Part shown: in pieces, positions 36,598 through 47,700 of the stretch | Numbering within the stretch: the stretch's first letter is position 1 | Layout of the letters: each line of letters opens with the position of its first letter | NCBI RefSeq assembly: GCF_000340215.1 | Contig: NW_006921536.1 | Location: 5,818,904 to 5,882,903 of the forward strand | From: Pseudocercospora fijiensis CIRAD86 | Lineage: Eukaryota > Ascomycota > Dothideomycetes > Mycosphaerellales > Mycosphaerellaceae | DNA: 64,000 nucleotides | Reading direction: 5' to 3' | Notes under the pieces: generated by a model | The model's database searches: none | What the model was told of the DNA's origin: nothing | The model's input: the letters and a program-made list of their open reading frames with translations, nothing else | Position numbers and translations under genes: made by a program

Positions 36598-37013
36598 ATA
36601 AGTCTATTACGCTATAGACTATTTTACCGGTATTAGCTAGTAACCGGCCCTATACACCTAGGCTGAGTTTTAAGCCTATATAAGAGGCCTCCTTCTATAT
36701 TGTAGATAGGGCACTAACCTCGTATAGCATATTGTTTATGTTACACTTCTATAATGCCTATATTGCAGGGCTCTAGTCTTTAGCCTAAGCAACCGTCTTA
36801 TTATCCTATTATGCTAAACATGGCTGCCTATATTGCTATAGGTTATGTTACCCTCGGTAGCCTATACTATTACTGCTAGTAGTAGTAGTAGTTTTGGTTT
36901 CCGTCCTTTACCGGCTAGCGAAAACTAGTAGATATATACGACTATTTCGCTAGCTAGCAAAGTAGTTTATAGTCTAACCGTCCGCCGCTACTTTCTCGCT
37001 AATATAACTCTAG
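36598..37013 (+). other. Intron 2 of SNF2-2 (copy 1), enlarged by a 276-bp insertion
   Basis: The donor is ATAAGT, as in SNF2-1 intron 2. The acceptor CTCTAG ends near 37013. It contains near-palindromes at 36615-36630 plus 36907-36925 (one copy split by the insertion) and 36938-36968. Confidence 0.55.
36631..36906. mobile_element. 276-bp insertion of unknown class, 8-bp target duplication
   Basis: It is absent from copy 2, where the intact site reads TTTTACTAGCTAGCGAAAA near 62520. The flanking direct repeat TTTACCGG is at 36623-36630 and 36907-36914. The insertion keeps many CA and TG dinucleotides, unlike its surroundings, so it is younger or RIP-spared. There are no clear terminal inverted repeats. 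It contains a TATATAAGAGGCC stretch at about 36679 and a short (AGT)n run at 36876-36890. A non-autonomous element of a family with 8-bp target sites is possible. Confidence 0.65.
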
Positions 37014-38680
37014 CGCCTTATATTAGATAACAACCTAGGACTTCTTTTAGTTCTATATAAAGGGCTCTACGCCCCTTCCTACCCTAAGCCGTCGTATAGA
37101 TCGACTTATCTATCTAGTCCGCCTATCTCCGAAGTACCTAGCGATACTATAGCTCGTCTATATATATATTATCTAGCTTTCGTTTAAGGTAGTATTCTAG
37201 GTCGAAGAGCTACTTAATTACTAACTCCTCGACCTCGTATTAGAGTTGTATTAGATCCGATACTCTACTATCTATACCGGTATAACGTATACCGAGTGCG
37301 CTACCGCCGAGGATACCTTTAATAATAATCCCCGAACCTAGGCTATTATCCTATCCTCGCGTACTAATACGGAGTCTATTAATCTATATTACGGTATATA
37401 CGTATAGTATATCGTAGATGTCGTCGACTTTAGTAAGAAGAACTCGATCGTTAATCGTTATACTCGCGTAGGATAGACTTACGCTATTACGGTATTCGAA
37501 TTAAGCCTCGTTAATACTATCGACTCGCGCTACTAGTAGACCTTCTATCTCGATATTTAGGAGCGGCTTACTATAGTAGTCTTACCGCCCGACTAGCTTA
37601 TAAATAAAAAGATCTACTATATCTAGTTAGACGAGATCGTACGAGCTTATAGTACTACTAGTACGCCCCCTATAATCCGATTCCGTAAATACGCTAATAC
37701 TAATATTAGATAGCGTATAGCCGACGCCTATATACGTAAGTCCTACGGCATTCGCTACTAGATATTAGATACTATATAGGGCTATATCTCCGATCCGACC
37801 TATAAGAATCTCGTTCTAGTCGAAGCTATCTTTTACCTATTACTCGGTAGTACGATAGCGGGAGAAGTCGCTACTATCGTCGACCGCTAGTAGCCCGCGC
37901 TAGATAACTTCTTTTAGGCCGATAAGCGTAACCTAGACCGTACGGGAGGATACGACTACGAGTATCTTAAGTATACTATAGCGTAATATCTATACCGCGA
38001 TAACGTTACTAAGGATACCCGTCTAATTCGACTTATATAGTACCTTTACTATTTCGCTACCGAGGCCCTTATTATAGGTTAATATAACTCTACTATTATT
38101 CCTAATTAGTATAGTAAGTCGTACTATATATTATTATCTATTTCGCTATCTAGTATAGTAGTTATTACCTCTATTACCGGTCGAATTACTAATACCCTTT
38201 ATAGTATATCTTAAGTACGTTTAGCGGCGTACTCCTAACTACGACGCCGATTTTGCCCGAGCTATATAAAACATCGGCTACTACGCTCCTACTCTCGCGC
38301 CTCTTATCCGAAGATTTCGGAGTTTTACTAGTCCCTTCGATAATTATAATAATAATAGTAACTATAGAGTTACTACTCCCTTCCTTAGAACGCCGTCTAA
38401 CTACGAATCTAACCGTATAGATATATAGCTATACTTACTAGGTAGTTAGGCTAGCTCTCTTATTTGCCTTAACTCTAGCGACTTCGTCGGAGATACTAGC
38501 GCTATAGACGAGCTAACCCTACGCGCTCGTTACTTAACTAAGCGATCTCTTACTCTACTAGTCGCTCTATATCCTCGCCTAGCTAACGATATATTAGCTT
38601 ATACTAAGCGTATTAAGCTAGCGGCCGGCGCCTCGTCTATAGTACTAGTCGAAAGTAGCGATACTAAGGATACTAAGTAA

Positions 38681-39814
38681 GGCGTAGGTATACTCGTACG
38701 GGCCCTATATATAGAGAGTAGATAGTAATATAGATCTCCTCGAGTAGGCCTCTATAGGACGACTAGTAAGTACGCGTATCCTAGGCGTTAAGTCCTATAG
38801 GTTACTAACTAGGCGCGCGTATAGATAGTCTAGTCTATATACTAAATACTAGCCGATTAAGTAGAGTAATTTCCTATCGTATCTCTAGCCTTTTCTATAG
38901 TTTTTCCTCCTATCTATATATAGTCTACCTAGTCGGTACTTGTAATATATACTATTAATATAACCGAATTGTAGTAGCTATTACGCGTAGATCTAGAGTC
39001 TATATAACCGATTCCGAACTGCTATTATCTACGAGGCCCTACCGCTATTGTCTAATCCGCCTATACCTTCGTTATACTTTACGTACGCGTAATGCAATCG
39101 CCGAGTATCTATAGTAACGATAGAGAGTCTTTCCCTACCGCTCGGGTATTTTATCTATCTATCTTCCCGCCTCTACCGATATTATATATTTCCCGCTACC
39201 TAGTTATTATATCTTGCCTATAAGATACACTATCTATAGGATTATACGGGCGGGTATAATAGAAGACACGTCTATAGATATACGTCTAAGCTAGGTCTTA
39301 TATTCCGCTATTATCTCCCTTAGGTTTAGTATACTATCGGTCTATCTCTACTACGATATCCCCTCTTATTAGTCGCTAACTATTTTGCTAGCCGGGGAAA
39401 AAATAGTTAAAAGGGTTTATACGGCGGCGTCTCTAATAAGCACTCTATCGGTTACTAACCTGTTTTAACCGGATATACTCTCGTAACGACGGTTAACTAC
39501 TTTTCCGGCTAGTAAAGTCGTTAGTATTACCTTAGTTATATTTCGTCTTACCGCGCCTACTCTAGTTAGACTTTACTTTACTTCCTTCTACGCCTCGTAC
39601 CTACTACGTACGTAAAGTCTATATATATATTGCGTTACTATTATATACCGCTTTGTCGTCGTTCGGCTACTTTCTATAGCCCTACTTCGCGCGCAACCTC
39701 GCCTATATCGTAGATAGAGATATACGACTTCGATATACTATATAAAATTATATAGGCGACGTAAGCGGTCCGTCTAGTATAGGATCTTAGTAAGGTAACG
39801 GCGTCGCTTCGGCT
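38681..39814. other. Spacer between SNF2-2 and the next SNF2-1
   Basis: No gene is recognised. A minus-strand frame over about 39000-39320 has only TAG and TAA stops and could be an old coding remnant, but the evidence is weak. Near-palindromes lie at 39380-39410 and 39498-39530. The second is followed by TAGTATTACCTTAG, a phrase also found upstream of M1. Confidence 0.4.
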
Positions 39815-40055
39815 TTACTTTATTCCTTCCTCTTAGATTAGGTTCTAAACCTTATACTAGCGCGTTTTAGCGGACTTTACCTATTAGCCTTAACTAACGT
39901 ACCGAACGAAAGGCGGTCCTAACTTTACTATATAAATTAGCTATATCGCTCGGGACGTCTCTTTTATACGCGCGTTAGTAAAGTAAACCGCCCTATATAT
40001 TTACGCTATCTACGCGGCCCGCTATATAAACAGTTAGAGGTCCAAGCGCTAATAC
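39815..40055 (+). promoter_or_regulatory. Shared upstream module M4 (before SNF2-1)
   Basis: It shares AGCGGACTTTACC, CTTAACTAACGTACCGAACG, the TATA box ACTATATAAATTAGCTATAT (about 39926-39945), TTAGTAAAGTAAACCGCC and CCAAGCGCTAA with M1-M3, in the same order. The inferred SNF2-1 start is about 335 bp downstream of the TATA box. Confidence 0.7.
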
Positions 40056-40795
40056 TAGTATATACCTTTCTACTATCGCTCTAACTTCTTCTGCTTTGTA
40101 ATCTACTCCTACTACTACCGCCTTCCCCGTCTACCTACCTCTATCTTGTTTCTCTATCTAGTAAACTAGTCTATACTCTAGTTTTCTCCGCCCGGTAAAC
40201 CGATCTATATCTATAAGCTACTCTTCTAGCTAGTCCGAACGGTAAATAACGGCTAGTACGCTATATACCGACGGCGATTATAAATCCGAATAAGAAGTTC
40301 GTACTAACTAGCCTAGCGACGCCGAAGAAGTATAAAAAGATAGTTACTACTAATACGAACGCTATCGAGTCGTCGCCGACTCTCTCTATAAGAACTAAGG
40401 GTAAGAGTACTAAGGCTACCTAGAATATACTAGCTACTCCTCCTACGCTAGGCATACCCGCCTAGCCTAAGCCTAAGCCTAAGGCTCCTAAGGTACCTAA
40501 GGTAGTAACCGTACCGCTATAGTTTAGCCTAACTATAGATAAGAAGTAGGTACTATACGAGGCTATATATAAAGCTAGAAGAGAGGCGCTTAGAATATTC
40601 CTAGTAAACGGTACGCGAGTTCCCGTCTAGGCCGATTGCGGTATATATCTTCTTAGCTTCCTAAGGTCCGGTCTAGAGAAGAATAGATATATTCTCTTAT
40701 TCCTAAACTTCCCTTATTAGGATCTATATAAAGGGTTCTTTTAGGCTATATCGTAGTCGGTAGGTCGGTAGTATTAGAATAACGGTAGATATTAG

Positions 40796-40959
40796 GTAAG
40801 TTCTATCCTACGCTATATACCTAGACTAATATACTAACTATTTTACCGGCTAGTAAACCCGCTATACTAAAGTTAGACTTTACCGGCTAGCGAAATAGTT
40901 AGCGGTTTAGTCCTCGTAGTTATATATCCCTTTTAGTTAACGCTAATATTATTATATAG
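40796..40959 (+). other. 5' intron of SNF2-1 with a paired palindrome
   Basis: The canonical donor GTAAGT is at 40796-40801 and the acceptor ATATAG ends at 40959; the intron is phase 0. Near-palindromes lie at 40834-40858 and 40878-40910. The donor escaped RIP. Confidence 0.75.
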
Positions 40960-42304
40960 AACTTGTTTAGTTTACGCGATAGTAATAACGACCTATCTAA
41001 GGAGGACTAGCTACTAGGTAACTCGAATAATTTAGTCCCGACGAAGACTATTCTCGAGTATATCTTCGCTATATCCGATAATACTTTTACTATCGACGAT
41101 CTTATAGTAGAGGATATACCTAACGATATCCGCTTCCTATATTCGAAGCCGAAACTACGCCTCGCCGTCTATTTCTTATATATAGCCTACCTAGTATAAA
41201 TAGTTACCGAGATATATAAAGACTATACGTACGTACTCGAAGTACCTCTAGAGATTCCCTCTAAATACCGAAAGGTAGCTAAGAGTATTTAAGGCTAGGA
41301 GGTTAACGGAAATGTCCTCTTTCGCCTTATATTACTAGTCTAATACTAGTATACTAAGGTTCGTAAGAATAAGGAAGTAGGGGATATAGCGTACGTATTT
41401 AAGAAGGATTTCTACGGTAGGGCTAACGCGGAGCCTATCGTATACGGAGTCCCCGGTACTACGATATTTAATACCGTAGAGTAGGCCTAAGACTAAAAAC
41501 TAGCCGATAACGAAGCTCGCTAGGCTCTAGCCGACGTCGAAAGCGAATTCTTTACTAATATAAAATATACTATTCTCCGTTCGGCCTAAAAGTATAATAA
41601 TACTATCTAATATCTCTTAGGTATACGCTATAACCTATTCGCGGGTAAGACTACTAATCTTAATATACGCGATCTAGATATATAGGATTAGACTATATAC
41701 GACGAATATATTAAATACCTCGCCGAGCGCCGTAATCTAATCTTCTTTAACGACTATACTACTATCGATCCGGCTAATAAGCGGTTTCTCTATAAAGGTT
41801 ACCGCTAATATATAGAGAAGGTCTACCGTACCGTAGGTATACCTCTATTCTAAGATATAAACGATAATCTACTATCGGCTATATAGGACTATATTAACCG
41901 AGAGGCCGAGTACTATACCGCCGACTCTCTAGACTACCGCGAACTTCTATAGTCTCTTACGGATACGAATACTATATTTAGCAATATATTATATTATATA
42001 AATAGCGTATTAGCCGTCCCTCCTATATTTATAGATATATATACCGCGACGGGTATTATAGTTACCGCGCTCTTAGATAGCGAGATTAACCCTATTAGTA
42101 AGTATAGATTCTATATTATATTTCGCGATCTCGCCTTAAAGCTATAGTAGCCTTAGGTAATCGCGTAGATTCTCTAAATATAGAAGTCGCCTATATAAGG
42201 CGCTATCCTCGCCGATAACGTAGGTACTAGTAAGACTATTACGGTCCTCTACGCTATCGTCTATTAGTCCGAATATATCGAAGAATAGCGTCGTAACTAC
42301 CGAG

Positions 42305-42441
42305 GTATGTTTTCTCTTTCTACGTATAGACCGTTTTACCGGCCGGTAATCTAGTCGTCGCTTATATACCTTTTTCTTTTTATCCGGATAGTAAAATAGT
42401 CTACCTACTACTTATTTCTCCTCTACTAACGTTTATTATAG
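42305..42441 (+). other. Second intron of SNF2-1, copy 2
   Basis: The donor is GTATGT at 42305, the branch site TACTAAC is at about 42424-42430 and the acceptor TATAG ends at 42441. It carries the same palindrome pair as copy 1 (313-449). Confidence 0.75.
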
Positions 42442-44387
42442 CCGCACTCTACTACGCGTATATCGAGAGTAATATCGCGCCTCGCCCTATTACTAATATA
42501 TAAATTCCTATATCTATAGTTAACGCTACCGACTAGGCCTCGATAGACGTCGATACTCGCCTACCTACGCCGAATAAGTAGGAGCTTATCGATACCTACG
42601 TCTAGGCCTATCTAGGATTGCCTATAGAGTCTAAGCCGGGCTAGTATATCGGTATCGATATCTAAATAGTAAAGGCCGGTAGCGAGTAGCGTACTCTACT
42701 AAAGTATATAGACGCTAATATATATAACCTCGTATTCTTAGTAGTCTAAGCCTTCTTTAACGAGTATAATCCGGCCCTACCGGATTATATACCCGTATAC
42801 GAGATTAGCCCTAATACGGCCGTTAATACTTAGTATAATAATTGCGCCCGATACTTTAGGCCTAGAGAGGGCTACGCGCGCTATATTAACGTCGCTATAT
42901 ATATTAACGTTAAGCCCGATCCTAAGAATCCTATCTACTATATTAAAGATACTACCGCTAAGCTAGAAGGTCTTATTACTTTCGTTAATAGGTTACTAGT
43001 CGAAAGCCTATAAACTACTTATACTATCCTTATTACTACTAAGGATTTATAGGTCTAGAAGACTATATAACTAGGTATTATATATAAGACGCGATACGGC
43101 TAGAAACTCGAGTAACTCCGCGATATCGAGGAACCCGAAGAGTCTCTCGACGACTTTACTATACTCGATAATACCGCCGAGTATATATACGACGCTACTA
43201 AGGAAGAGGAGAAGGACGAGGCGTTCCTACTAGAGTATATATCTAATAATATATCTCTTTTATAGGGTATACGCGCCGCCCGGCTATCTATTATTATCGG
43301 TGATAAAGGCTATTACTTTAAGAATAAGTTTTCTCTATAAAGTAACTCCGTATAAATACTACTTAATAACGAGTATATAGTCTTAGTATTCGCGATAGCT
43401 ACGCTATTCTATAATAATATAGCCGACTTTGCTAGCCTTATACGCTATCTCTTTCGGCGTATTTATAAGAAGTAGCTAGATACTCGATATAAAGAACTTA
43501 TCGGTAGCCTCGGTAGCTCGGACGTCTACGAGCGGCTATATAAGGAGTTCCGTAAGAAGTACGGTATAGACTAGACTCGCGTATCTACTAACTAAGTATT
43601 CTAACCTACCCCGAATAGTAATAGTAAGAAGTAGTATAGTATTAGCGAGTAGGAACGCTATCTTTAGGTAATCGATCCTATCGCCTAGTAGACTCTCTTA
43701 CGCCTAAGCGATAAGAAAAATATAGATAAGCGCTACTCTACTTTTATTTCTCTACCGATAAGTATCTATATACTTCGCCGCGTTAAAGGTACCTAACTAC
43801 TTATCTAAGGCGAGACTATAATACTCGGCTCCGAAATCCTACTATAGTAGATTATCTATATAGAGACCTCGCCTACTTTAACGTTAAAGGCTATATATCG
43901 CGCCGTAGTCGCTAGATTCGCTATAATCGTAGATAACGACCGCCTTAACTGCGTCTATAATAACCCGACTACTCCTAGCTAGAAGCGCTCCTACTCTACC
44001 GTATTTCGCTAATTATTAGTACTTAGCGCCTCTTCGGATATATTTAGCTAGCTTCTTAAGTATAATATCGACTCTTCTACGCTATATATTAACTTACTAT
44101 AAGTCTACTATCTCTAACCGTTTCGCCGGCTAGTAAAATTATTATATAATATCGACAGTTTTACTAGCCGGCGAAATAGTCGGCGATTACTCTACTTTAA
44201 CTATACTCTTACTAACTACTGTTTAGGTCTTAGAACTTTATATTTACCTAGGACTTCTTTTAGACCTATACTAAGGGAAATGTTAATAACCCTAGTATTA
44301 AGGCGCGCCTAGATTGCCTTAAGTACCTAATTTAAGAGTTACCTAAGCTATACGCTTCGCTATAGCTCCTCTACTAATACGTTATCC

Positions 44388-44389
44388 TA
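44388..44389. other. Deletion junction in copy 2
   Basis: The sequence passes directly from the copy-1 equivalent of 2396 to that of 11289. The two parental flanks share CT at the junction. In copy 1 the SNF2-1 frame reads through position 2396, so copy 2 has lost 8,892 bp (copy-1 coordinates), unless the mariner arrived later in copy 1. Confidence 0.85.
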
Positions 44390-44400
44390 GATCCTAGAGC

Positions 44401-44489
44401 TAAACATTCTAGTATTACAATGTTCGAGCATATAGCGTAGGCGCGGCCGTGCGTCCTCTAAACACTAAACAGGGATATTAGAATGTTTG
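44401..44489. repeat. Inverted repeat, copy 2
   Basis: This is the counterpart of 11301-11389. The left arm (TAAACATTCTAGTAT) begins 12 bp after the deletion junction. Confidence 0.65.
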
Positions 44490-44799
44490 TACTAAAACGT
44501 TTGCTTTCTATTAGTAGACCTCGCCTACGGCCGCAGAATTCGCCCGTAGCCGTTTCTTCTCGTTGCCCCTAAGAGTCGGTTATATGCCTACGTATTGTTT
44601 ATATACGACTCCCTTTACGTCGCTCCTACGCAAAGTTTAGACAATCTACCTTCGCGTCCTAAGTCTCGCTAATCTATCCTAGCGTAAACATAGCTACTAG
44701 ACAATCTATTCTTTTTATTAGCAGCTTGTTACTTTATACTATTACCTTACTATTATAGCAGATTACTAGCCCCTTTATTGTATATAAGTATAGGTTTCT

Positions 44800-47700
44800 T
44801 CTTTATAAGTATAATGCGCGTCTAATAGAGATGTCTCGACCCGACTTAATCTTATTACCCCCGCGTAGTGTAAAGATTTCCTCGTAGTATAGAAACCAAC
44901 CGACGAGAACGTAATAGCTCTTAAAGTCCTACGCGGACCTAACGAACCTAGAACTACGAAGGCAGACACACTTAGGCGTATATTCGAACAGATCGGTAAT
45001 TCTATCGAGAGTAACTTAGTTAGGGCGACTATACTCTAGCGATACGCTCTATAGTATAAGATCTAGGAGACTAGTACTAATCCTTTACTCCGTATATCCT
45101 AAGCCTTTGTTCGAAGCCTCGACTAGTACGGCCTAATCTATTACGCCGTCGTCCTCGGAACATCTATAGACGCCTCCCGCCGAGTAAGCAATCGTATTAT
45201 CGAAGCCGCCTAGGGCGAAGATTAGTTTACTTAAGCCTCGGAGCTTGTCCGGCTTCCGTTTAGCGCTCCACTTTTAGTACCTAAACGTATTTTCGCCGAT
45301 ATTGTAGCTACTACTCGGATTAGACTTAGTCTCGAAGAAGCCTATCGCTTCTAGATATAAGGTAAACGGAAGAGGCTCGCGGAAGCCTAGAATAGTCGCG
45401 TTAATAAGAGGAAGAGCGCTCTTTACGATTTTATTACCGGTAGTAATATTACCGCTATAAGAGACGCTTACAAACCGAAACCTAGCAAGGAACGCACGAT
45501 GTAGGCCTACCTACCTAACATTCCTAAAGACTATATCGTTCTCTAAGGCTTTAAGATAGGGCGCAATTTACTAGCGCCGAAAAAATATCTATTACGCGCC
45601 TTATGCAAAAAATATCTAAGGAAACCTAGGGTCAAAGCGGGTAGTAATATACTAGTACTAGATTTATAGCTAGAAGACGATAGCGTAGAACCCGATATGC
45701 CGGCATTAGACGACGAAGGAGGGAAAGGTATCTAGGACAATCCTCTTAACGTAGATAGAGATACGGCTTCTAATTTTCTTAATATATACGATAGATTAGA
45801 GCTCCGTTTACAATGTCGCCGGCTTAGCCGTAGAGAAGGGATAGAAGCCTACTATGCCTACTGCCGCAAATGGTAGATAGACTTTACCTATGCTTTGCTA
45901 CCGAATATTAGAGAGCGTCTCGCTATATTAGGCCGGCTACCGTATATATAAACTTTAATTACTCCGTTCCTACTACGTACCGTCCCTATACCTAATATAT
46001 ATAAATGCTAACTAGTTTGCTATATAGCGAAAGATCTACCCGTTTTCTAGCTAGTAAAGTAGTCTATATCTTATACCTTTTACTTAATCTTACGACCGCC
46101 TCGCTTAGAAGCCCGTAACCTATGCGTATATAGCTCCCTACTATCCCGAGGCGGATTGGCTCGTAGCTATATACTATCTATTCTAACCGCCTGCCCGGAT
46201 TTCTAACTAGTTTATACCTACGCTATACTAAGTTATATTCTATACGACCTTCGCCTTATTATCTTCCTATACACTATTTATAGTAGATACGGCCTATATA
46301 GAGATACTATTAAGGTTTAGGTTAGACAATCCGCGCCTTAACTACTTTAGTCTATAAAGGAGGCGATAGATATACGTCCGTTAACGCGCTCTCGCGATTA
46401 ATATATTATTACGATCGAGATTATTAGGGTTATAAGAACTACTCCTAACACCTAGGGACCTATATGCCGGAAAGATACCGTTTCGAGGATTACTTCTATT
46501 ATCTTCCTTAATATCGCATTATTAAGTACGTAACTTGCCGATACGCTATGCCTCCTTACTATTTTTACGCTTACCTTAGCCGCTAATACCGATATACTAT
46601 TCCTATTACTATCCGTCGCCTTCTTATCGAAGAATTTAAGCCGTTCCCCGATATTACTATAATACCCGACTAGGTAATTTGGCCCTAGCTAACCGATAAT
46701 TAAGCCCTAGAGTTCCCGCTCTACTTCGATTATTTCCGATATACTACTATCGACGAATAGGGCGAATAATATACGGCTGTCTTTTACTCGCGTGCCTCGA
46801 TATAAGAGTATTATAAAACGCGATATAAGTAGACTAATACCTAGACTCGGGGCGGTAGTAGAAAAGCCCGCCTATAAGAGATACCTAATCGCCTATAGGA
46901 GAGTAATATCTATATATAGCAATTCTTCTACCCTAAAGCTAGATACGAACCCGGATAGAATCGCCTATTCTAGGTCTATCGTCGCGCTCGTATAGTGCCT
47001 ATTCCCTCCTTATCGTATAACGACTAGTTTGCGTCTACCCTAATTAAAGCCTAGGCCGATATCTAGGAGAAACTAGACGAGGATCGAAATGTCGTTTACG
47101 ATAGCTTAGCCTATATATCTGCCCTTCTCCCCTAGATTTAGTAACTCTTTATCGACCTTTACGTCGTCTTACTCTATAAAGACGAAATATAGGCCGCTAT
47201 CTGCCTCCCTAAAGAAGATAATAAGCCCTATACTATAGAAGTTATCGCTATCGCTCGCCGAGCGTTCTCTTATACGATAAGGCATTATAGCGAAAGTAGC
47301 CTCTATTTTAACCTTACTAATTCCCGTAAGCAAGCCTTCGCTAACTTTTATAATATAATATAGAAGTCCGACTATTATAAACATTTTCGCTTTCGGCGCT
47401 ATAAGACCCGCTTAAGCGAACTTAAATACGCCGATACTATACTATACGCGCTAGTATATTTTATTCGTTATATCTCCCCTAAAGTTCTATTTTTCCCTTC
47501 TATAATATCGCCTACCGATAAACTTAACGACGACGTCGACGCCGAAGTTGCTAGTTAAGTAAGCGATAAAGTCGACGAAAAAGTCGACTATAGCCCTACC
47601 TAAGTAACGCCGACCGACGAATAGCGCGAACTCTAGAATAAACTTAGCGACTGCGTCCGAAGCGGTATTACCGAGACGGAAGAACTAGAACTATATCCTC

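Larger units (their letters stand above)
34017..38680 (+). pseudogene. SNF2-2: second SNF2-family helicase-like paralogue, copy 1
   Basis: The start is ATA at 34017 (ATA TCT AAG GAC; copy 2 has ATA CCT AAG GAC), a RIP-destroyed ATG. Motif I is GAILADDTGTSKT near 34740-34779, motif II is NEVYYF near 35840-35860 (from DE-V/A-HYF), and motif III is FAIATLLATDFNDF near 35925-35965. The C-terminal lobe (about 37230-37530) contains AIILSSRTNTESINLYY and a motif VI relic RYTRVGQTY. Two introns (34846-34970 and 36598-37013) are at the same positions as in SNF2-1. The frame closes at TAA 38678-38680. It is a paralogue of SNF2-1 over the ATPase core; the N- and C-terminal tails diverge. It follows module M3. 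Confidence 0.8.
1..41993. repeat. Copy 1 of a ~42-kb tandem segmental duplication
   Basis: The first bases of the window match positions from about 41994 onward, for example A59 against B42051, a period of about 41,992 bp. The match then runs collinearly through both copies except for four large events: the 4254-6655 and 14608-21747 transposons, the 36631-36906 insertion, and the segment 2397-11288 that copy 2 lacks. Differences in aligned stretches are overwhelmingly transitions, as expected from repeat-induced point mutation. The left end of this copy lies outside the window, so the true unit boundaries cannot be placed. Confidence 0.9.
40265..44388 (+). pseudogene. SNF2-1, copy 2: complete 5' part, truncated before the helicase C-terminal lobe
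   Basis: The start is ATA at 40265-40267 (ATA CCG ACG GCG), taken as a RIP-altered ATG. The N-terminus is basic, with a PKPKPKAPKVPK linker near 40460-40500. Three introns are supported by frame: 40796-40959, 42305-42441 and about 44099-44226. Motif I GAILADNVGTSKT is near 42198-42237, motif II GDKGYYFKN near 43296-43325, and motif III FAIATLFYNNIADF near 43388-43430. At 44388 the gene joins sequence that in copy 1 lies 8.9 kb further on, so the motif IV-VI lobe is missing. The gene is therefore doubly dead (RIP and deletion). In copy 1 the matching 5' part lies left of the window. Confidence 0.8.

Noticed and set aside
36631..36906. Solo LTR
   Set aside because: The internal TATATAAGAGG stretch looks LTR-like, but the right end lacks CA or TA in a fitting position and the direct repeat is 8 bp, not 5.
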